From the NCBI GenBank assembly GCA_937959375.1, contig CALGLS010000182.1:1-7609 (forward strand): DNA of 7,609 bases, given 5' to 3'. Of the stretch, positions 5,005 through 7,609 are shown one piece after another. The stretch is from an uncultured Saprospiraceae bacterium. GTDB taxonomy: Bacteria; Bacteroidota; Bacteroidia; Chitinophagales; Saprospiraceae. The translations under genes were made by a program, and so were the position numbers. Below the pieces are notes generated by a model. The model saw only the letters and a program-made list of their open reading frames with translations. It did not search any database and was not told where the DNA came from. Numbering within the stretch: the stretch's first letter is position 1; the number at the start of each line of letters is the position of its first letter.

Positions 5005-7449
5005 CTATCTTCTAATAGTCGCGCTTAGATCTTTTTCGTATTGACTGATTAGCTGTTGCATAATCTTGTCAACGTCTTTATCGCGCAATGTTTTCTCTTT
5101 GTCTTCAAATACGAAGCTAACTGCGTATGATTTTTTATCCTTTCCCAGTTGATCTTCATTTTCATAAACGTCAAACAGGTTTACGTTTTTCAACAATTTC
5201 TTACCTGCTTTACGCGCCACTTTGGCAATTTGATCAAATTTAACGCTTTTTTCTATAACTAGTGCTAAATCTCTCCGAACAGTTGGATACTTGGTTAAGT
5301 CCTCAAAGCCAATTTTATGCTTTTTAAGGGCTTTCATTACTGAATCCCAGTTAAAGTCTGCATAATAAACGGCTTTTTTGATTCCAATCTTCTTTAAAAT
5401 CGTCGATTTAACCTTACCGAACTCCACAATTGTCTGATCTCCTCTATGGTAACGCATTCCATAGGTGAAAATACCATCTTTTAGGGCTGTTTGTTGCAAA
5501 TTAGTGAGCCCAAATCGCTCTAAAACCTGAGTTACGGTAGATTTAATGCTAAAATAGCTGATTTCACGCTTTTCAGTGTTCAACCAGTGTTCATTTTGCT
5601 CCTGACCTGTTTGCCAAATAGAGAGATGTTCGACCTCTTTAAAGTCTTCTTCTCCTAGCTGAATGTAGGATTTACCTGATTCAAATAGTTTTACATCTGA
5701 ATTTTGGCGATTTTGGTTGTGCAATACGGCTTCCAAACCTCCAATTAACATGGTCGGTCGCATTACATCCAAATGAATATTGGAAGTATTATTTACAAAA
5801 ACCAACTGCTCTTTATCAACCTTAATGATATCCTCAAAGTATTTAGACTGTGTCAAGGACAAGGCCATGATTTCTTTGAATCCTTTAGCTGCCAATAATT
5901 CGGCTGCTTTATTTCGAATATCTTGTCGGTCCGGCTTATCGCTAATAATCATAGCACTCTTCATCTGATCCGATACAGGTACACGATCAAAACCGTAAAT
6001 TCGTAAAATCTCTTCTGTTACATCAGCTTCACGCGTTACGTCTACTTTATTGGTTGGAACAGCTACCGTGAAATGCGTATCCGTTTTAGTGACAACTTCC
6101 ATTTCCATCGCTTCCAAAATTGCATGTATTTCTTCTTTTGGAATTTCAACACCGATCAAACGGTTTACGTTTCTATAGCTCACTTCCACTTGCTTTGGAA
6201 GTACTTTGTTTGGATACAGATCGATGATATCAGAGGCAATTTTGCCGCCAGCTAATTCTTGAATTAATAAAGCCGCGCGCTTCAATGCATCTAGCGTTAC
6301 ATTGGGATCTGATCCTTTTTCAAAACACATGGCTGCGTCGGTACGTAAAATATGTCGTGTGCTTGTACGTCGAATCCAAGTCGCATCAAAGTGTGCCGCT
6401 TCTAGGAAAATATTTTTAGTCGCATCTGTCACACCTGAATTGGCTCCTCCAAAAACACCTGCGATGCACATACCGTTTGATTCGCCATCGCAAATCATTA
6501 GATCTTCTGCATGCAATTTTCTTTCTTCCTCATCCAATGATAAGAAAGGCGTATCCTGTGGCAATGTTTTTACAATTACTTTTTTGCCTTTGATTTTATC
6601 ATAATCGAAGGCATGGAGTGGTTGTCCAAATTCGTGTAAAACAAAGTTGGTGATGTCTACGATGTTATTGATTGGGCGCACACCAATTGCGTTCAATCTG
6701 TTGCGCAACCAGTCTGGTGATTCACCTACAGTGATGCCTTCAATTGAAACGCCCGCATAGCGAGGACATGCTTCTACATTCTCAACTACGACATCAATTG
6801 CTAAATTCTTGTTATCAATGTTGAGTTCATTGACGACAGGTATGTTTACTTCACCTTTTTGTTGTTTGTTGATTTTTAGAGCTGCTGCTAAATCTTTAGC
6901 GACACCTATATGGTTGGTGGCATCAGATCGGTTTGGTGTCAAACCAATTTCATAAACTATATCTGTTTCGATATTGAAATAATCGCTGGCAAGTTGCCCG
7001 ATTGGCGTTGCTTCCGGGAGTACCATAATTCCGTCGTGGCTTTCGCCCAAACCGAGTTCGTCTTCTGCACAGATCATTCCTTCGGAAGTTTGTCCTCTAA
7101 TTTTCCCTTTCTTGATTTTAAATCCTTTACCTTCTTTGTCGTATAGTTCTGTTCCGATGGTTGCGACCAAAACCTTTTGGCCTTGAGCCACATTTGGTGC
7201 TCCACAAACGATTTGCAAATCTTCTTCTCCTCCAATGTCTACTTTGGTTAGTGACAATCGATCGGCATCTGGGTGCTGGCCACATTCTTTGACTAGACCA
7301 ATTACGATGCCTTTCAGACCTCCTTTGATGGTTTCTATCTCTTCTTGTCCTTCTACTTCCAAACCTATGGCTGTCAGCACTTCGCTTATTTCGTCTGGTG
7401 TATTGCTAATCTCGATATAGTCTTTCAACCAATTAAGGGATACTTTCAT
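5005..7449 (-). CDS. pheT: Phenylalanine--tRNA ligase beta subunit
   Basis: This is the beta chain of the alpha2-beta2 phenylalanyl-tRNA synthetase. The alpha chain (pheS, not in the window) carries the catalytic site; the beta chain binds tRNA and hydrolyses Tyr mischarged to tRNA-Phe. At 814 residues it is full length. The N terminus has MKVSLNWLKDYI. The EMAP-type tRNA-binding domain spans about 44-157 (HPDADRLSLTKVD, then QIVCGAPN, then SEGMICAEDELGL). The B3/B4 editing region spans about 215-395 (RPINNIVDITNFVLHEFGQP, then HAFDYDKI, then LRTDAAMCFEKGSDPN). The B5 domain spans about 415-490 and a synthetase-like core about 500-705. The C-terminal ferredoxin-fold anticodon-binding domain spans about 720-813 (YPTVRRDLALVIE, then LFDVYE). 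The ATG at 7449 starts exactly at the conserved MKVS terminus. It is followed closely by the coiled-coil and zapA genes. Nothing is missing or broken. Confidence 0.98.
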   Translation of the reverse strand: MKVSLNWLKDYIEISNTPDEISEVLTAIGLEVEGQEEIETIKGGLKGIVIGLVKECGQHPDADRLSLTKVDIGGEEDLQIVCGAPNVAQGQKVLVATIGTELYDKEGKGFKIKKGKIRGQTSEGMICAEDELGLGESHDGIMVLPEATPIGQLASDYFNIETDIVYEIGLTPNRSDATNHIGVAKDLAAALKINKQQKGEVNIPVVNELNIDNKNLAIDVVVENVEACPRYAGVSIEGITVGESPDWLRNRLNAIGVRPINNIVDITNFVLHEFGQPLHAFDYDKIKGKKVIVKTLPQDTPFLSLDEEERKLHAEDLMICDGESNGMCIAGVFGGANSGVTDATKNIFLEAAHFDATWIRRTSTRHILRTDAAMCFEKGSDPNVTLDALKRAALLIQELAGGKIASDIIDLYPNKVLPKQVEVSYRNVNRLIGVEIPKEEIHAILEAMEMEVVTKTDTHFTVAVPTNKVDVTREADVTEEILRIYGFDRVPVSDQMKSAMIISDKPDRQDIRNKAAELLAAKGFKEIMALSLTQSKYFEDIIKVDKEQLVFVNNTSNIHLDVMRPTMLIGGLEAVLHNQNRQNSDVKLFESGKSYIQLGEEDFKEVEHLSIWQTGQEQNEHWLNTEKREISYFSIKSTVTQVLERFGLTNLQQTALKDGIFTYGMRYHRGDQTIVEFGKVKSTILKKIGIKKAVYYADFNWDSVMKALKKHKIGFEDLTKYPTVRRDLALVIEKSVKFDQIAKVARKAGKKLLKNVNLFDVYENEDQLGKDKKSYAVSFVFEDKEKTLRDKDVDKIMQQLISQYEKDLSATIRR

Positions 7450-7477
7450 TATGATATTTATTTAGTGTGCTTATTCC

Positions 7478-7491
7478 TTAGTGTTCACTAA
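7478..7491. repeat. Inverted repeat in the pheT leader
   Basis: TTAGTG and CACTAA are perfect inverted arms separated by two bases, lying 28 bases before the pheT start and inside the inferred leader. In RNA an alternative pairing GUGUU/AACAC with a four-base loop is also possible. No U tract follows, so it is not an intrinsic terminator. It might be an operator or a weak hairpin affecting translation, or chance. Confidence 0.4.
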
Positions 7492-7538
7492 CACGATTGG
7501 AAAGCGCAAAGTTTCATTCTTTTCAGTAAAATTAGGTG

Positions 7539-7546
7539 CAAAGATA
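7539..7546 (-). promoter_or_regulatory. Bacteroidetes-type -7 promoter element upstream of pheT
   Basis: On the minus strand TATCTTTG, followed by CACC, is an exact match to the Bacteroidetes -7 consensus TAnnTTTG. A start a few bases downstream would give a leader of about 80 bases before the pheT ATG. No clear TTG is present at the usual -33 distance, so the promoter may be moderate or depend on other contacts. It would drive pheT, the coiled-coil gene and zapA, and perhaps read on into the structured RNA and rny. Confidence 0.6.
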
Positions 7547-7609
7547 ATGATTTGTGGGTAAGTAGGAAATGAGGGTGGCTTAAATGGTTTACTCTATGTT
7601 TTTTTAAAC

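Noticed and set aside
6302..6604. Plus-strand frame of 100 codons opposite pheT
   Set aside because: It is antisense to the conserved B3/B4 region of PheRS beta, with no domain or promoter. The same applies to the other plus-strand frames opposite pheT, zapA, the coiled-coil gene and rny.
7488..7517. Phe attenuator peptide before pheT
   Set aside because: The nine-codon frame has only one Phe codon and no terminator hairpin with a U tract follows, so a classical attenuator is not supported.
1..7609. tRNA or rRNA genes, CRISPR arrays, insertion sequences or prophage remnants
   Set aside because: No regularly spaced repeats, transposase or integrase frames, or tRNA-like cloverleaf were seen; the window is compact housekeeping genes plus one export gene.

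Overview
This 7.6 kb window is AT-rich, and every credible gene lies on the minus strand, so the reading direction runs from high to low coordinates. Protein features (RNase Y with an N-terminal membrane anchor, a ZapA with a DKQD signature, an 814-residue PheRS beta chain), the lack of Shine-Dalgarno sequences before starts, and a TATCTTTG element upstream of pheT that fits the Bacteroidetes -7 consensus TAnnTTTG all point to a member of the Bacteroidetes. A finer placement (for example Cytophagales or Flavobacteriia) cannot be made safely from the window.

Layout in transcription order: a promoter-like region and short leader (7609-7450); pheT (7449-5005); a 99-residue coiled-coil protein (4986-4687); zapA (4683-4354); a 233-base gap holding a candidate structured RNA whose ends pair in a 10-bp helix, in a position compatible with 6S RNA (about 4328-4156); rny (4120-2450), closed by a strong intrinsic terminator (2430-2393). 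pheT, the coiled-coil gene and zapA are packed with gaps of 18 and 3 bases and are probably one transcript. This block is housekeeping: phenylalanyl-tRNA charging, Z-ring assembly and mRNA turnover.

After the terminator a new unit begins: about 180 bases with a 12-bp palindrome and a weak promoter candidate, then a gene of about 720 codons for an outer-membrane-factor (TolC-like) protein. It carries an unusual C-terminal alpha/beta domain of about 215 residues with a motif resembling a decayed glycoside hydrolase family 18 active site. Its stop codon overlaps the start of the next gene (ATGA), of which only the first 20 codons are in the window. This looks like the start of an export operon.

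The two most interesting items are the TolC-like fusion protein and the structured intergenic RNA between zapA and rny. The remaining genes are ordinary members of well-known families. All plus-strand open frames look like antisense shadows.
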